A stretch of 64,000 nucleotides of DNA. It comes from Igneacidithiobacillus sp041146875. Lineage in GTDB: Bacteria; Pseudomonadota; Gammaproteobacteria; Acidithiobacillales; Acidithiobacillaceae. The notes under the pieces are model-generated. The model ran no database searches. It was given only the letters and a program-made list of their open reading frames with translations, and was not told the origin of the DNA. Positions 52,010-60,693 of the stretch are shown here, in pieces. The stretch is taken from NCBI RefSeq assembly GCF_041146875.1, contig NZ_JBFRXP010000004.1:113335-177334 (forward strand). The letters are read 5' to 3'. The translations under genes were made by a program, and so were the position numbers. Within the stretch, counting starts at the first letter, position 1. Every line of letters begins with the position of its first letter.

Positions 52010-53755
52010 ATGTCCGCCCCCAACCAGACCCGTGACCGGGCAGGCCAGAGCGTGCTTGCCGAAGAGCTGACGGGCGCTGAGATCGTTGTGCGCGCCCTTC
52101 GCGACGAGGGTGTGGAAACGATATTTGGCTATCCCGGTGGTGCCGTCCTCTACATCTACGATGCGCTCGACAAACAAGATGCTGTACAGCATGTGCTGGT
52201 GCGCCATGAACAGGCGGCTGTGCATGCGGCGGACGCCTATTCGCGCAGCACCGGCAAGGTCGGTGTGGCCCTGGTCACCAGCGGTCCTGGTGCGACCAAT
52301 GCCGTTACCGGGATTGCCACCGCGTATATGGACTCCATCCCCATGGTGGTGATTTCCGGTCAAGTGCCGGTGGCGTTGATTGGCAATGATGCCTTTCAGG
52401 AAGTCGATACGGTGGGCATCACGCGGCCCTGCACCAAACACAATTTCCTGGTGCGCGACGTGAATGACCTCGCCCAGACGATCAAGACGGCGTTTTATTT
52501 GGCGGCGTCGGGGCGGCCCGGCCCTGTGCTCATCGATATCCCCAAGGATGTCACTGCCAAGCGCTGCGTCTACGATTATCCGGAAAAAGTGCAGTTGCGC
52601 TCCTATAAACCGACGGTGAAAGGGCACTCCGGGCAGTTGCGTAAGGCCCTACAGCTCATTGCCAGCGCCGAGCGCCCGCTGTTCTACACCGGCGGCGGCA
52701 TTATCCTTTCTGATAGTGCGCCAGATCTCACCCAGTTGGTACGCCATTGCGATGCGCCCATCACCAATACCCTGATGGGGTTGGGCGGCTATCCGGCGTC
52801 GGACCGACATTTTCTCGGTATGCTGGGTATGCACGGCACCTACGAAGCGAACATGGCGGTGCAGCACTGCGATGTCCTGGTTGCCCTGGGCGCACGCTTC
52901 GATGATCGGGTGACCGGTAACCTCAGCCACTTCGCGCCGCATGCCAAGATTATCCATGTGGACGTCGATCCAGCGTCCATCTCCAAGAATGTGAAGGTAG
53001 ACGTTCCTGTGGTGGGTGATTTGCGTTCGGTATTGCGCGAGATGAATGATCTGACGGAAGAAATAGGCATTCGGTCTGAGCCGGAGAGCCGCGCGCGCTG
53101 GTGGGCGCAGATTGAAGAATGGCGCCAGAGAGACTGCCTGCATTATGCGCAGGGAGACAGCATCATCAAGCCACAGTTTGTCATCCAGAAGCTTTTTGAA
53201 CTAACGGGTGGTGACGCCATCGTGACCTCCGACGTTGGTCAGCATCAGATGTGGGCCGCACAATTTTACGGCTTTGATCGCCCGCGGCGTTGGATCAACA
53301 GTGGCGGCTTGGGCACCATGGGCTTTGGCCTGCCGGCCGCTATGGGGGCGCAAATGGCGGAGCCAGAGAGCACTGTCGTTTGTGTGACGGGCGAGGGCAG
53401 TATCCAGATGAACATCCAGGAGTTATCCACCTGTCAGCAATACAAGTTCCCGATCAAGGTGGCCTGTTTGAACAACGGCTACCTGGGCATGGTGCGGCAG
53501 TGGCAGGAGTTTTTCTATGAAGAACGCTATGCCTCCAGCTACATGGATGCCTTGCCAGATTTTGTGAAATTGGCCGAGGCCTATGGCCACGTTGGTTTGC
53601 GTGCCGAGAAACCCGCAGATGTCGAGCCGGTGATCCGCGAGGCCCTGCGCCTCAAGGACCGCATGGTCTTTATGGATTTTCTCGTCGATCGCACGGAAAA
53701 CGTCTATCCTATGGTGCCGGCCGGGGCCGCCCTTTCTGACATGATTCTGGTATAA
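52010..53755 (+). CDS. ilvB: Acetolactate synthase, large (catalytic) subunit
   Basis: 581 residues. A thiamine-diphosphate enzyme that condenses two pyruvates, or pyruvate and 2-oxobutyrate, for Val, Leu and Ile. FGYPGGAVLYIYDAL, the catalytic Glu67 in VRHEQAAVHAADAY and the cofactor motif GEGSIQMNIQELSTCQQYKFPIKVACLNN are present. GAGGAG lies seven bases before the ATG at 52010, which decides it over 51995. ilvH follows after three bases. Confidence 0.96.
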   Translation: MSAPNQTRDRAGQSVLAEELTGAEIVVRALRDEGVETIFGYPGGAVLYIYDALDKQDAVQHVLVRHEQAAVHAADAYSRSTGKVGVALVTSGPGATNAVTGIATAYMDSIPMVVISGQVPVALIGNDAFQEVDTVGITRPCTKHNFLVRDVNDLAQTIKTAFYLAASGRPGPVLIDIPKDVTAKRCVYDYPEKVQLRSYKPTVKGHSGQLRKALQLIASAERPLFYTGGGIILSDSAPDLTQLVRHCDAPITNTLMGLGGYPASDRHFLGMLGMHGTYEANMAVQHCDVLVALGARFDDRVTGNLSHFAPHAKIIHVDVDPASISKNVKVDVPVVGDLRSVLREMNDLTEEIGIRSEPESRARWWAQIEEWRQRDCLHYAQGDSIIKPQFVIQKLFELTGGDAIVTSDVGQHQMWAAQFYGFDRPRRWINSGGLGTMGFGLPAAMGAQMAEPESTVVCVTGEGSIQMNIQELSTCQQYKFPIKVACLNNGYLGMVRQWQEFFYEERYASSYMDALPDFVKLAEAYGHVGLRAEKPADVEPVIREALRLKDRMVFMDFLVDRTENVYPMVPAGAALSDMILV

Positions 53756-53758
53756 CGC

Positions 53759-54247
53759 ATGCGCCGACACATTATTTCTGTCTTGCTGGAAAACGAAGCG
53801 GGTGCCTTGTCGCGGGTGGCAGGTCTGTTCTCGGCACGCGGCTATAACATTGAGGCAATGACCGTGGCCCCGACCCATGAGGCGACAGTGTCGCGCATGA
53901 CGATCCTCACCCAGGGTTCCGAGGAAATCATGGAGCAGGTGCTCAAGCAGCTGAACAAGCTGGTGGAGGTCATCCGCGTACATGATCTGAGCGAAGGTCC
54001 GCACATCGAGCGCGAGCTGATGCTGATCAAAGTGCATGCGGTAGGGCCAGATCGTGAAGAGGTGATGCGTCTTGCCGACATCTTTCGCGGGCGCATCATC
54101 GACGTTACCGATCGCAGCTACACCATCGAGCTGACCGGGACCGGCGAAAAGCTTGATGCCTTCCTTCATGCCCTTGATCCGGGTATGGTCATTGAAGTAG
54201 TCCGTAGTGGCGCGAGTGCCATCAGTCGCGGCGCCAAGAGCATTTGA
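53759..54247 (+). CDS. ilvH: Acetolactate synthase, small (regulatory) subunit
   Basis: 162 residues. An N-terminal ACT domain (RHIISVLLENEAGALSRVAGLFSARGYNIEAMTV) senses valine, and the C-terminal domain has ELMLIKVHAVGPDR and FRGRIIDVTDRSYTIELTG. It binds and activates the large subunit. The gene could equally be named ilvN. ilvC follows after 25 bases with GTAGAGGA before its start. Confidence 0.95.
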   Translation: MRRHIISVLLENEAGALSRVAGLFSARGYNIEAMTVAPTHEATVSRMTILTQGSEEIMEQVLKQLNKLVEVIRVHDLSEGPHIERELMLIKVHAVGPDREEVMRLADIFRGRIIDVTDRSYTIELTGTGEKLDAFLHALDPGMVIEVVRSGASAISRGAKSI

Positions 54248-54272
54248 TTTTTCACGTTTTGTAGAGGATTTC

Positions 54273-55289
54273 ATGAAAGTTTATTACGACAACGACGCCG
54301 ATCTCTCCCTTATCCAGAAGAAGAAGGTCGCTATTATCGGTTACGGCTCGCAGGGCCACGCCCACGCCCTCAACCTCAAGGATTCCGGCGTACAGGTAGT
54401 GGTAGGACTTCGCGAAGGCTCCCCTTCCTGGGAGAAGGCGAAGAACGCTGGGCTGGAGGTGAAGTCCGTCGTCAAGGCCGTTGCGGAAGCGGATCTAATC
54501 ATGATCCTTACCCCAGATGAGGGTCAGGCGGCCCTGTATCGTGAGGAAATCGCCCCACATATCAAAGAAGGTGCAGCGCTACTCTTTGCCCACGGCTTTA
54601 ATGTTCACTTTGGGCAGATCCATCCGCGTGCCGATCTCGACTGTTTCTTGATCGCCCCCAAGGGGCCGGGTCACTTGGTCCGTTCTACCTATACCCAGGG
54701 CGGTGGTGTTCCGTGCCTCATCGCCATCCACCAGGATGCCTCCGGCAATGCCCAGAACCTCGCCTTGTCCTATGCCAAGGCCATTGGTGGCGCGCGTGCC
54801 GGCGTGATCGCGACCACCTTCCGCGAAGAAACAGAGACGGATCTTTTTGGCGAACAGGCGGTGCTCTGCGGTGGTGTCAGTGCCCTGGTGCAGGCCGGCT
54901 TTGAGACCCTGACCGAGGCCGGTTATGCCCCGGAAATGGCCTATTTTGAATGTCTGCACGAGCTCAAGCTGATCGTCGACCTAATGTATGAGGGGGGTAT
55001 CGCCAATATGCGTTATTCCATCTCGAACACCGCGGAATATGGCGATCTGACCCGCGGTCCGCGCGTGGTCGATGCACGCACCAAGGAAGAGATGGGCCGC
55101 ATCCTCAAAGAAATCCAGAATGGCGAGTTTGCCCGCGAGTTCATCCTCGAGAATCAGGCCGGTAAGGCGACCATGCAGGCCAAGCGTCGTTTGGCCGCGG
55201 AGCACCCGCTGGAAGTAGTGGGGCAAAAACTGCGCTCGATGATGACCTGGATAGGTCAGAATCGCATCGTTGACCGGTCACGTAACTGA
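54273..55289 (+). CDS. ilvC: Ketol-acid reductoisomerase (class I)
   Basis: 338 residues, the short class I form. It isomerises and reduces acetolactate with NADPH. The Rossmann loop is GYGSQGHA (23-30). APKGPGHLVRSTYTQGGGVP, the metal-binding FGEQAVLCGG and ECLHELKLIVDLMYEGG are diagnostic. AGAGGA precedes the ATG at 54273. It ends the ilv run; a short hairpin (ACTGCC/GGCAGT near 55311-55332) without a T tract follows. Confidence 0.97.
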   Translation: MKVYYDNDADLSLIQKKKVAIIGYGSQGHAHALNLKDSGVQVVVGLREGSPSWEKAKNAGLEVKSVVKAVAEADLIMILTPDEGQAALYREEIAPHIKEGAALLFAHGFNVHFGQIHPRADLDCFLIAPKGPGHLVRSTYTQGGGVPCLIAIHQDASGNAQNLALSYAKAIGGARAGVIATTFREETETDLFGEQAVLCGGVSALVQAGFETLTEAGYAPEMAYFECLHELKLIVDLMYEGGIANMRYSISNTAEYGDLTRGPRVVDARTKEEMGRILKEIQNGEFAREFILENQAGKATMQAKRRLAAEHPLEVVGQKLRSMMTWIGQNRIVDRSRN

Positions 55290-55384
55290 TCACTATCCAT
55301 CTCGGTAACGACTGCCTCGGCAACGGGGCAGTTAGCAGGGCAGGGCGGCTTCCCTCAGACCGGTCGACTTGCTAGGCTTGCGCC

Positions 55385-56047
55385 ATGTCGAATCCTGCCT
55401 ATCCCTATTCTTTGCTGGCGCGTGAAGGCTGGCCCTTCATTGCGCTGTTTTTGTTAGTCACTGTGCTCGTTGCGATTTTTGCGCCGTGGTGGCTGGCAAT
55501 CCCATTTTTTCTCCTTTTTCTCTTCAGCGTGCAATTTTTCCGCGACCCTGCACGTGCCTTGCCGGCACCCCTTGCTGGTGGGATCCTGTGCCCGGCTGAT
55601 GGTCGCGTCATTGCCATCGAAACCGTCGAGGACCTCTATCTGCAGCGCCAGGCGCTGAAGATCAGCATCTTCATGAATGTCTTTGACGTGCACGTCAATC
55701 GTCTGCCCATTGGCGGAACCGTCCAGCAACGCTGGTATCTGCCAGGGAAATTTTTCAACGCCGCGCTGGATAAGGCCTCCGCGGAAAATGAACGCAATGC
55801 CTTGTGGGTGCGCAGCGAAGATCAACAGGAGGTGACCGTGGTCCAGGTGGCTGGGCTCGTGGCGCGGCGCATCCTCTGTTATGTGCAGCCCAACGAGCAG
55901 GTCAGTACCGGCCAGCGTTTTGGCTTTATTCGCTTTGGCTCGCGGGTTGATACCTACCTGCCGCTCACGGCAGTGCCGCTGGTACACCTGGGACAGCGAG
56001 TGCGTTCCGGTGCCGAGTGGATCGCGCAACTGGAGCACAACGGGTGA
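55385..56047 (+). CDS. psd: Phosphatidylserine decarboxylase, short (archaetidylserine-type) form
   Basis: 220 residues. It makes phosphatidylethanolamine. Two membrane segments at the N-terminus precede CPADGRVIAIE and IFMNVFDVHVNRLP. The self-cleavage site that forms the pyruvoyl group is Gly185-Ser186 (IRFGSRVD). The small size is typical of the membrane-tethered short family. Its stop overlaps the pssA GTG start. Confidence 0.94.
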   Translation: MSNPAYPYSLLAREGWPFIALFLLVTVLVAIFAPWWLAIPFFLLFLFSVQFFRDPARALPAPLAGGILCPADGRVIAIETVEDLYLQRQALKISIFMNVFDVHVNRLPIGGTVQQRWYLPGKFFNAALDKASAENERNALWVRSEDQQEVTVVQVAGLVARRILCYVQPNEQVSTGQRFGFIRFGSRVDTYLPLTAVPLVHLGQRVRSGAEWIAQLEHNG

Positions 56048-56787
56048 ATCAACGCTATCCGCGTCGTGGGGTATATCTGCTCCCCAATCTCTTTACTACT
56101 GCCAGTCTCTTTGCCGGATTTTATTCCATCGTGGCATCCATCCACGGCCATTTTCGGGTGGCGGCAATTGTCATTTTCATTGCCATGATCCTCGACGGAC
56201 TGGATGGTCGGGTGGCGCGTATGACCGGTACGCAGAGCGCCTTTGGCGCCGAATATGATTCTCTTGCCGATGTGATTGCCTTTGGCATCGCGCCCTCCTT
56301 ACTGGTCCTGCTCTGGGGTTTACAGGATTTTGGTAAATTTGGCTGGCTGGGCGCGTTTGTGTTCACTGCCTGCGGCGCGCTGCGGCTCGCGCGTTTCAAT
56401 AGCCAGGCCCACAGCAGTTCCAAGCGCTATTTTCAGGGTTTACCGATCCCGACGGCGGCCACGGTTCTAGCAAGTCTGGTTTGGGTAGCCGTGGGCGAGG
56501 GTTATCCGTGGCTTACGGAGATTGCCCAGTATTTGGCCTTGGCGCTGGTGTATTTCCTTGGCTTGTTGATGGTCAGCAATATCCGCTATCGCAGCTTCAA
56601 GGACATCGATTTGCATGGGCGCATGCCCTTTGCGTTGGCGATTAGCCTAGTCCTCGTCCTTGCCGCCATTGCCGTGCATCCACCCTTGGTGCTGTTCACC
56701 ATTTCACTGATTTATGTGTTGATCGGCGTGCTCACGACCCTGTGGCAGCTGAGCCAACGGCGTCGACGTCGGCGTGATTCGCATTAA
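56044..56787 (+). CDS. pssA: CDP-diacylglycerol--serine O-phosphatidyltransferase
   Basis: 247 residues. It makes phosphatidylserine for the adjacent Psd. The CDP-alcohol phosphotransferase motif is complete: Asp51-Gly-x-Asp54-Gly, Ala58-Arg59, Gly68, Asp72 and Asp76. About six to eight membrane segments follow. The GTG at 56044 overlaps the psd stop (GTGA); in-frame codons upstream lie in psd. Its stop TAA shares bases with the stop of the convergent DUF202 gene. Confidence 0.95.
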   Translation: MNQRYPRRGVYLLPNLFTTASLFAGFYSIVASIHGHFRVAAIVIFIAMILDGLDGRVARMTGTQSAFGAEYDSLADVIAFGIAPSLLVLLWGLQDFGKFGWLGAFVFTACGALRLARFNSQAHSSSKRYFQGLPIPTAATVLASLVWVAVGEGYPWLTEIAQYLALALVYFLGLLMVSNIRYRSFKDIDLHGRMPFALAISLVLVLAAIAVHPPLVLFTISLIYVLIGVLTTLWQLSQRRRRRRDSH

Positions 56788-57437
56788 GGAGAAACGCGTA
56801 CAATCATGTAGGCAAGAACAGCAGTTACGGTGAACAGAATAAGGCCATAGAGCCCATACAGCCATTTGTGTATGTGATACTGCCCTTGATCTACCTTCTT
56901 TACCGTACGAACAAAATTGATGCCGCCAATCACCAGGTTGCTCACGCCGAGCACGATAAAAATGATTCCCATGCCCGAGAATCCCTCGCCGGCGCTCAAT
57001 TTTGTATGCAACATGGCCGATAGTTGTTCGAGAAAGAAATCGAATTTCTCGATAACGAAGCCAAAAGCAATCAAACCAATGCCAGTGCGCACCCAAGCAA
57101 GAAAAGTGCGTTCAGCAGCCATATAGATACGCGGATCAATGATTTCTTTTTCAGACACGGTAATTCCTTTGCCAATATGATGAAGGTCGGCAAAAAACCA
57201 AAAGCCGACAACAAAAATGAGCCCGATGGGTGGCCAGATAAGCAGGCGATGCAGATTGTGAAACAAATGCGCAAAATGCTCGTCTCCCAAGGCCTGGAAG
57301 AGAATTTGCAAGCGGTAGGCAATTAAGCCCGTACCAATGGTGAAGAAAATCAGCTTGAAATATCCCAGATAGGTCCGTTCCAACGCCATATATAGGCGCG
57401 GTTCCTGGGCGGTGGGTAAATGCCGTAGCAGGATCAC
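56784..57437 (-). CDS. DUF202 (YidH-type) membrane protein with internal repeat, copy 1
   Basis: 217 residues with about five membrane segments. Residues 101-118 (DPRIYMAAERTFLAWVRT) are the DUF202 core. Residues 12-28 (EPRLYMALERTYLGYFK) repeat the same pattern, so each half has the motif before a membrane pair. A paralogue of exactly the same length lies at 63197-63850. Function is unknown. The stop overlaps the pssA stop on the other strand by sharing TTAA. It lies 18 bases after the comM remnant. Confidence 0.85.
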   Translation of the reverse strand: MILLRHLPTAQEPRLYMALERTYLGYFKLIFFTIGTGLIAYRLQILFQALGDEHFAHLFHNLHRLLIWPPIGLIFVVGFWFFADLHHIGKGITVSEKEIIDPRIYMAAERTFLAWVRTGIGLIAFGFVIEKFDFFLEQLSAMLHTKLSAGEGFSGMGIIFIVLGVSNLVIGGINFVRTVKKVDQGQYHIHKWLYGLYGLILFTVTAVLAYMIVRVSP

Positions 57438-57455
57438 GAGGCTGAGATTCCTTAC

Positions 57456-59248
57456 TTAACTGCCGGACAAGGTATGTGCTAGGCGCCGGTATTGCAAAGC
57501 CTCTGCCAAATGCTCCTGACGGATAGAAGCTTCCGCCGCTAGATCAGCGATGCTGCGTGCCACGCGTAAGATGCGATGATAGGCGCGGGCAGAAAAATGC
57601 AAGCGCTCTGCCGCCAGGCGCAAGAAATCACGAGAATTTTTCTCTAATGCGCAATGTTGGTCGAGGGCCTCACCCTGCAATTGCGCATTGCTACAGCCCT
57701 GCCGTTGCCATTGACGTTCGATAGCCTCGGCAATGCGCGCCCGCCATACGGCGCTACTCTCTCCCCGTGGCGCGTTCTCCAGATATTCCGGGGCAAGCAC
57801 GGGCACCTCGACCTGCAGGTCGATACGGTCCAGCAAAGGCCCGGAAAGGCGGCTGCGATACTGCTGAATCTGTGCGGGGCTACAGCGACAGGCTTGCAGG
57901 GGGTTGCCGAGATGACCACAGGGGCAGGGGTTCATCGCCGCAATCAACTGAAAACGCGCAGGGAATCTGGCCCGCTGGCGAGCGCGGGCAATATGAATTT
58001 CGCCGGTTTCCAGGGGTTCACGCAAGACCTCAAGGACGGAACGAGGGAACTCTGGTAGTTCGTCCAAAAACAGAATGCCTCGATGGGCGAGGCTGATCTC
58101 GCCGGGTCGTGGTTGCGAACCCCCACCGACCAGGGCTGCCGCCGAGACCGTATGGTGCGGGCTGCGATAGGGGCGCTGGCGCCAGTTGGCGGGATCAAAC
58201 AAACCATGGAGGCTATGAATAGAGGCGACTTCCAGGGCCTCTTCATCGCGCAAGGGGGGCAAGAGGCTCGGCAGGCGTGCCGCCAACATGCTTTTGCCAG
58301 TACCGGGAGGGCCGGAAAAGAGCAGATGATGACCGCCAGTCGCGGCCACGATCAGGGCACGCTTGGCCTGCTCCTGTCCGCGCACTTCGGCCAGATCCCC
58401 GCCACGGATTGGCAGATCGGAAGAGTCTGTAGGCGCAGGTAGTGCCGGAATCTCCTCCTCACCGCGCAGGATCGCCACGAGCTGTGTCAGACTTGTTGCA
58501 GGCAAAAGGGGACACTTGGCCGCCAATCGGGCCTCGCTGGCTGAAATCCATCGCTACGAGCTAGGAGAGCGAAGCGAGGGCGAGTAGTCCCCGGTAGGCA
58601 ACGCGGCGAGCTGCATCCGCCGAAACGACCGCGAAGCCGGGAGTGTAGGCGAGTGCTGTGCCGCATGGTTGCCGACAAGTCATTTGGGAGACGAGTGTGC
58701 CGTCCGCGCCCCAACGAGGGCGTGACGGTACGCCGGTGACCAGGACGGCCGGGGCTTATTATCTGGTTGGCAGCGCAAGGCCGATCGCGCAACGACGCGC
58801 GAAAAGGCCTGCTGAGCACGCCAACTCTCCTGGGGAGTGCCAGCGTATGCTTCGCCTCGGCTGCGGCGAGGGCACAAGCGAGAATGCCGGGGACCTGGCG
58901 CAAGCTGCCATCCAGCGCCAACTCGCCAATACACTCAAGGTTGTCTAAGGCGTGGCTTGGCAACTGTCCGCTGGCACAGAGAATCCCCAAGGCGATGGGC
59001 AGATCAAATCGACCTCCTTCCTTGGGTAAATCGGCTGGCGCCAGGTTGACGACGATGCGCCTTGCCGGAAATTCCAGGCCGCTATTCTGAATCGCGGCGC
59101 GCACGCGGTCGCGCGACTCGCGCACCGCCGCTTCGGGTAAGCCAACAATGGCAAAGGTGGGCAAGCCTGGTCCCAGATCGCACTCGACCATGACCTCTGC
59201 TGCCTGGATGCCAAGTGGCGCGCGGCTGCGCACCAGTGCTAAGGCCAT
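57456..59248 (-). pseudogene. comM: ComM/YifB-type AAA+ ATPase interrupted by an inserted element
   Basis: Two parts of one gene. The N-terminal part (59248 to about 58832, ~139 residues) has the ChlI-like start: LGIQAAEVMVECDLGPGLPTFAIVG and GELALDGSLRQVPGILACALAAAEA. The C-terminal part (about 58540 to 57456, ~361 residues) resumes at ASEARLAAKCPLLPATSL and carries Walker A GPPGTGKS, Walker B ILFLDELPEF and the Cys cluster NPCPCGHLGNPLQACRCSP. Together they give the family's ~500 residues, so nothing but the ~290-base insert disturbs the gene. Stops and a frame change inside the insert should abolish full-length product, unless the RNA is spliced, for which I see no support. ComM helps branch migration in natural transformation. 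Confidence 0.85.
58541..58832. mobile_element. Structured ~290 bp insertion in comM, possibly a HEARO/omega-RNA-like or MITE-like element
   Basis: Ends are inferred from where ComM similarity stops and resumes (error a few bases). Inverted repeat AGGAGAG (58563-58569) and CTCTCCT (58825-58831) lie near the ends. Read on the plus strand, strong helices are possible: 58597-58606 with 58661-58673 (GGCAACGCGG against CCGC and GTTGCC with a 3-base bulge); 58698-58704 with 58724-58730 and 58707-58711 with 58718-58722, forming one long hairpin; 58738-58743 with 58763-58768; 58786-58790 with 58797-58801. No convincing protein is encoded on either strand. This density of pairing suggests a functional RNA or the end structure of a non-autonomous element. 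A HEARO (omega-RNA) remnant without its IscB/IsrB ORF is my leading guess. No second copy was noticed in the window. Confidence 0.6.
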
Positions 59249-59252
59249 GCCT

Positions 59253-59501
59253 TTACCCTTCGCTCTTGTCCGCCCCGGCCATGTTATCGAGACGCGCCTC
59301 CAGGGCTGCGACACGGGCTGCCAAGCGGGTGTTTAGCTCCTGTTGGATCTCGAACTCCTCGCGCGTGACCAGATCAAGGCGATCGAGGGCATTGCTGATC
59401 ACGGTTTTGAGTTGCTTGTCCAAATCTTCCTTAACCGACCCGAAGCGGGCCACAGCGTCGCCAATGGCGGCAGCGATATCGTCGGCAATACGGTGTTGCA
59501 T
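59253..59501 (-). CDS. ubiK: Ubiquinone biosynthesis accessory factor UbiK (YqiC/BMFP family)
   Basis: 82 residues, almost all helix, with a C-terminal coiled coil (EFEIQQELNTRLAARVAALEARLD) as in the BMFP fold. UbiK binds UbiJ and lipid and supports aerobic ubiquinone synthesis. It lies between a UbiH-type gene (10 bases upstream) and comM (4 bases downstream), fitting the quinone role. Confidence 0.85.
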   Translation of the reverse strand: MQHRIADDIAAAIGDAVARFGSVKEDLDKQLKTVISNALDRLDLVTREEFEIQQELNTRLAARVAALEARLDNMAGADKSEG

Positions 59502-59511
59502 GGTGTTCTCC

Positions 59512-60693
59512 TTACAGGCCCATGGCCTGGCGAATGAAAAAACGTTTCAGGGAAGGGGTCATGCTGGTACCCCACAGCCCCAGATCACGCAGGCGCGCTA
59601 GGGCGCCACTGCGATTGGAGAATAGGTGATTCAGACCACCGCAGGCAAAGACGGTGAGCAGATTGTCGGGGCGGCGTTGCCGCTGATAATGGATCAAGGC
59701 CTCGAGGCGACCGAAGTCTTGGCGTTTCTCGATACGTTCGGCGATGACCCGACTGAGGGCAGCGACGTCACGAAATCCCAAGTTTACACCGAGCCCGGCC
59801 AATGGATGCACCCCATGGGCGCTATCACCGAGTAACACGACGCGATCCTGCACATAGCGGTTGACGTGCAGTGCGGAGAGCGGAAATTTGCCGCGCTTAC
59901 TAATGCCGGTAAGCCTGCCCAGCTGCGGTCCAAAGGCATTTTGCAAACGGCGCAGGAACTCGCTGTCGTCCATGGCAAAGAGCTGCCGCGCCAAGAGATT
60001 GCGGGCGCTCCAGACCAAGCTGGCCTGCCCCTGACCTTCTGCACTGTCCGTAAAGGGTAGAAGGGCGACCGGCCCCGTCGGTAAAAAGCGCTGATAGGCT
60101 ATGCCCCAATGCGGACGTTCGATTTGTACGGTGGCGACAATGGCCTCTTGATGATAGTCCTCACGATAGATGCTGGACTGTAGCAGTTGTTGGCGCAGGC
60201 TGGATTGGCGCCCCTCGGCAATCGCCAATAGTCGTCCGCGATAGCTGTTACCTTGCGCATCTTCCAGCTCGATCCCTTCGCCGTCGCGGTAGCGTTGCTG
60301 CCACTGGCAATCATACAGCAGGTTTCCGCCGGCACTGACATATGCGGCGCGCAGACTTTGTTCCAGCCGTCGATTTTCGCAAATGTGGCCGAGATATGGC
60401 GCCGCGACGTCTGCAGCATCAAGTTGGATGCTGCCAGCATGCTCGCCATCCCAGACGCGCATGCCGACCACTGCAGTACCCAGAGCGCTGACGTCGATTT
60501 CTTGCTCGGCGAGAAAGGCAGTCGCCCCAGCATTGACGAGGCTGCAGCGCTGCAGTGGATCCGTGGCGGCGGCCTGCTCGGCACTGCGACGTTCGGTGAT
60601 GGCGACGCGCAAGCCGCAGCGTTGCAACGTCAGCCCCAAGGCGGCGCCGACCATGCCGGCGCCCGAGATCAATACATCGAAATCATCCGCCAT
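59512..60693 (-). CDS. UbiH/UbiF/VisC-family FAD monooxygenase
   Basis: 393 residues. FAD motifs are DVLISGAGMVGAALGLTL at the N-terminus and VVLLGDSAHGVHPLAGLGVNLGFRDVAAL near residue 290. The family hydroxylates the ubiquinone ring at C1, C5 or C6; which position cannot be told. The ATG at 60693 is chosen because similarity begins there (MADDFDVLISGAG). It overlaps the upstream paralogue by 11 bases. Confidence 0.9.
   Translation of the reverse strand: MADDFDVLISGAGMVGAALGLTLQRCGLRVAITERRSAEQAAATDPLQRCSLVNAGATAFLAEQEIDVSALGTAVVGMRVWDGEHAGSIQLDAADVAAPYLGHICENRRLEQSLRAAYVSAGGNLLYDCQWQQRYRDGEGIELEDAQGNSYRGRLLAIAEGRQSSLRQQLLQSSIYREDYHQEAIVATVQIERPHWGIAYQRFLPTGPVALLPFTDSAEGQGQASLVWSARNLLARQLFAMDDSEFLRRLQNAFGPQLGRLTGISKRGKFPLSALHVNRYVQDRVVLLGDSAHGVHPLAGLGVNLGFRDVAALSRVIAERIEKRQDFGRLEALIHYQRQRRPDNLLTVFACGGLNHLFSNRSGALARLRDLGLWGTSMTPSLKRFFIRQAMGL

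Noticed and set aside
53423..54274. 283-codon open frame opposite ilvB/ilvH
   Set aside because: Antisense shadow; the composition follows the sense genes and no motif is seen.
55311..55332. Terminator after ilvC
   Set aside because: A short GC hairpin is present but no T tract follows; at most rho-dependent or a leader hairpin for psd.
58541..58832. Self-splicing intron in comM
   Set aside because: Too short for a usual group II ribozyme, the 5' boundary does not follow a U as group I needs, and the strong helices were found when reading the strand opposite to comM.
58658..58948. 96-codon frame on the plus strand across the comM insert
   Set aside because: Runs from the insert into antisense comM and has no known domain.
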